Both the position numbers and the translations under genes were made by a program. Below, piece by piece: positions 63,545-64,000 of a DNA stretch of 64,000 bases (position 1 is its first letter; every line of letters begins with the position of its first letter). Origin of the DNA: Rhodocyclaceae bacterium (lineage in GTDB: Bacteria; Pseudomonadota; Gammaproteobacteria; Burkholderiales; Rhodocyclaceae); contig JACFMQ010000015.1 in assembly GCA_019455325.1 (NCBI GenBank), positions 16,309 to 80,308 of the forward strand, written 5' to 3'. Below the pieces are notes generated by a model, which saw nothing but the letters and a program-made list of their open reading frames with translations, did not search any database and had not been told where the DNA came from.

Positions 63545-63872
63545 CGTCCGCTCGCCCTCCGATGCGATAGCGGACTTCGCCCAGACCTGGAGAACGGGCA
63601 AACCGCAGCGCTCCGCCCACATCAGCTTTGCCACGCCTGAACTGCTCTGGAAGGTACTTACCGCAAAGCGGTGGGAACTGCTGAAGGCATTGTGCGGAGC
63701 CGGTCCGGTGTCGATTCGCGAGGCTGCCCGCCGCGTTGGCCGAGACGTGAAGGCCGTCCACGGCGATGTAACGGCGCTGTTGAACGCTGGCGTGCTTGAC
63801 CGCACCGGGGACGGCCGGATCATCTTCCCGTTCGAGGCCGTGAAGGTCGAGTTCCTTTTGCAGGCTGCGTAA
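63525..63872 (+). CDS. tumA: HTH antitoxin (TumA-like)
   Basis: This 115-residue protein has an N-terminal toxin-binding part and a winged-helix region (LLWKVLTAKRWELLKALCGAGPVSIREAARRVGRDVKAVHGDVTALLNAGVLDRTGDGRIIFPFEAVKVEF), as in antitoxins of DUF6516 toxins. It overlaps the toxin gene by 20 bases and probably autoregulates the pair. Confidence 0.75.
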   Translation: MKTVTLDVRSPSDAIADFAQTWRTGKPQRSAHISFATPELLWKVLTAKRWELLKALCGAGPVSIREAARRVGRDVKAVHGDVTALLNAGVLDRTGDGRIIFPFEAVKVEFLLQAA

Positions 63873-64000
63873 ACGCTCATGAACCAGAGGCCGGGCCCGA
63901 CAGTCGCGCGGAGCCGCGAAAAAAACCCCGCAGGCCGTTCACTTCCACTACAAGGGCTTCCCCAAAACGCAAGCGCCAAGACGGTTTTCTAGTTCATCAT
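63873..64000. other. Right edge, no gene recognised
   Basis: 128 bases after the antitoxin. A short open frame from an ATG at 63879 to about 63991 has no family character and no ribosome-binding site. No clear terminator is present. Confidence 0.5.

Overview
The window is GC-rich, densely coded chromosomal DNA from a Gram-negative betaproteobacterium. Rhodocyclales (Azonexus/Dechloromonas/Thauera-like) is the best guess, inferred from the narGHJI operon with an added parvulin gene, the alaA/alaC-hom-thrC amino-acid genes, many GGDEF genes and TonB receptors. No rRNA, tRNA or CRISPR array was seen. Functional assignments come from motif reading and family knowledge; no database search was run.

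Region 1 (1-21000) is mostly housekeeping. It holds the end of a PpiC foldase gene, an Fsr-type efflux pump with a class-I amidotransferase and a divergent AraC regulator, purL, a membrane diguanylate cyclase and a CnoX/YbbN-like thioredoxin-TPR protein. A three-gene operon follows (TonB receptor, periplasmic binding protein, GGDEF-degenerate-EAL protein). After it come the NAD(P)HX repair enzyme nnr with a DMT transporter, an AbrB/PIN toxin-antitoxin pair, a CBS protein and a FliD-like orphan.

Region 2 (21000-27700) is accessory. It holds a DUF4258/DUF2283 pair behind a perfect palindrome, a ClpX-like unfoldase without zinc finger, an HTH regulator divergent from a large DUF4214/RTX-type exported protein, a TacA/TacT-type toxin-antitoxin pair and a formylglycine-generating-enzyme-like lipase-free periplasmic protein.

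Region 3 (27800-34800) holds nadC and the threonine genes. The alaA-GNAT-hom string and thrC are separated by a DUF2249/membrane-protein pair that has its own FNR/DNR-like class II promoter and an intragenic terminator.

Region 4 (35200-51950) is a respiration and adhesion block: narGHJI plus a PpiC gene, an IS5-type transposase remnant, and a two-partner secretion pair (FhaC-like transporter and 2106-residue GLUG-repeat adhesin) with a divergent AraC regulator.

Region 5 (51950-64000) starts with alaC and a divergent Mth938-like gene, then a MerR-carboxymuconolactone decarboxylase-NHL operon. A minus-strand cluster follows: pqqA (24 codons, easily missed), pqqD and a receptor closely resembling E. 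coli PqqU (YncD), without pqqB, pqqC or pqqE. Divergent to it, a sigma-54-type promoter precedes a three-gene operon of unknown role (hypothetical, DUF6976-like, NosR/NirI-like iron-sulfur flavoprotein). Pirin and a TumE/TumA-type toxin-antitoxin pair close the window.

The most promising under-described units are the pqqA-pqqD-pqqU mini-cluster, the sigma-54-driven NosR-like operon beside it, the TonB receptor/binding protein/degenerate EAL operon, and the FNR-controlled DUF2249 cassette inside the hom-thrC locus.
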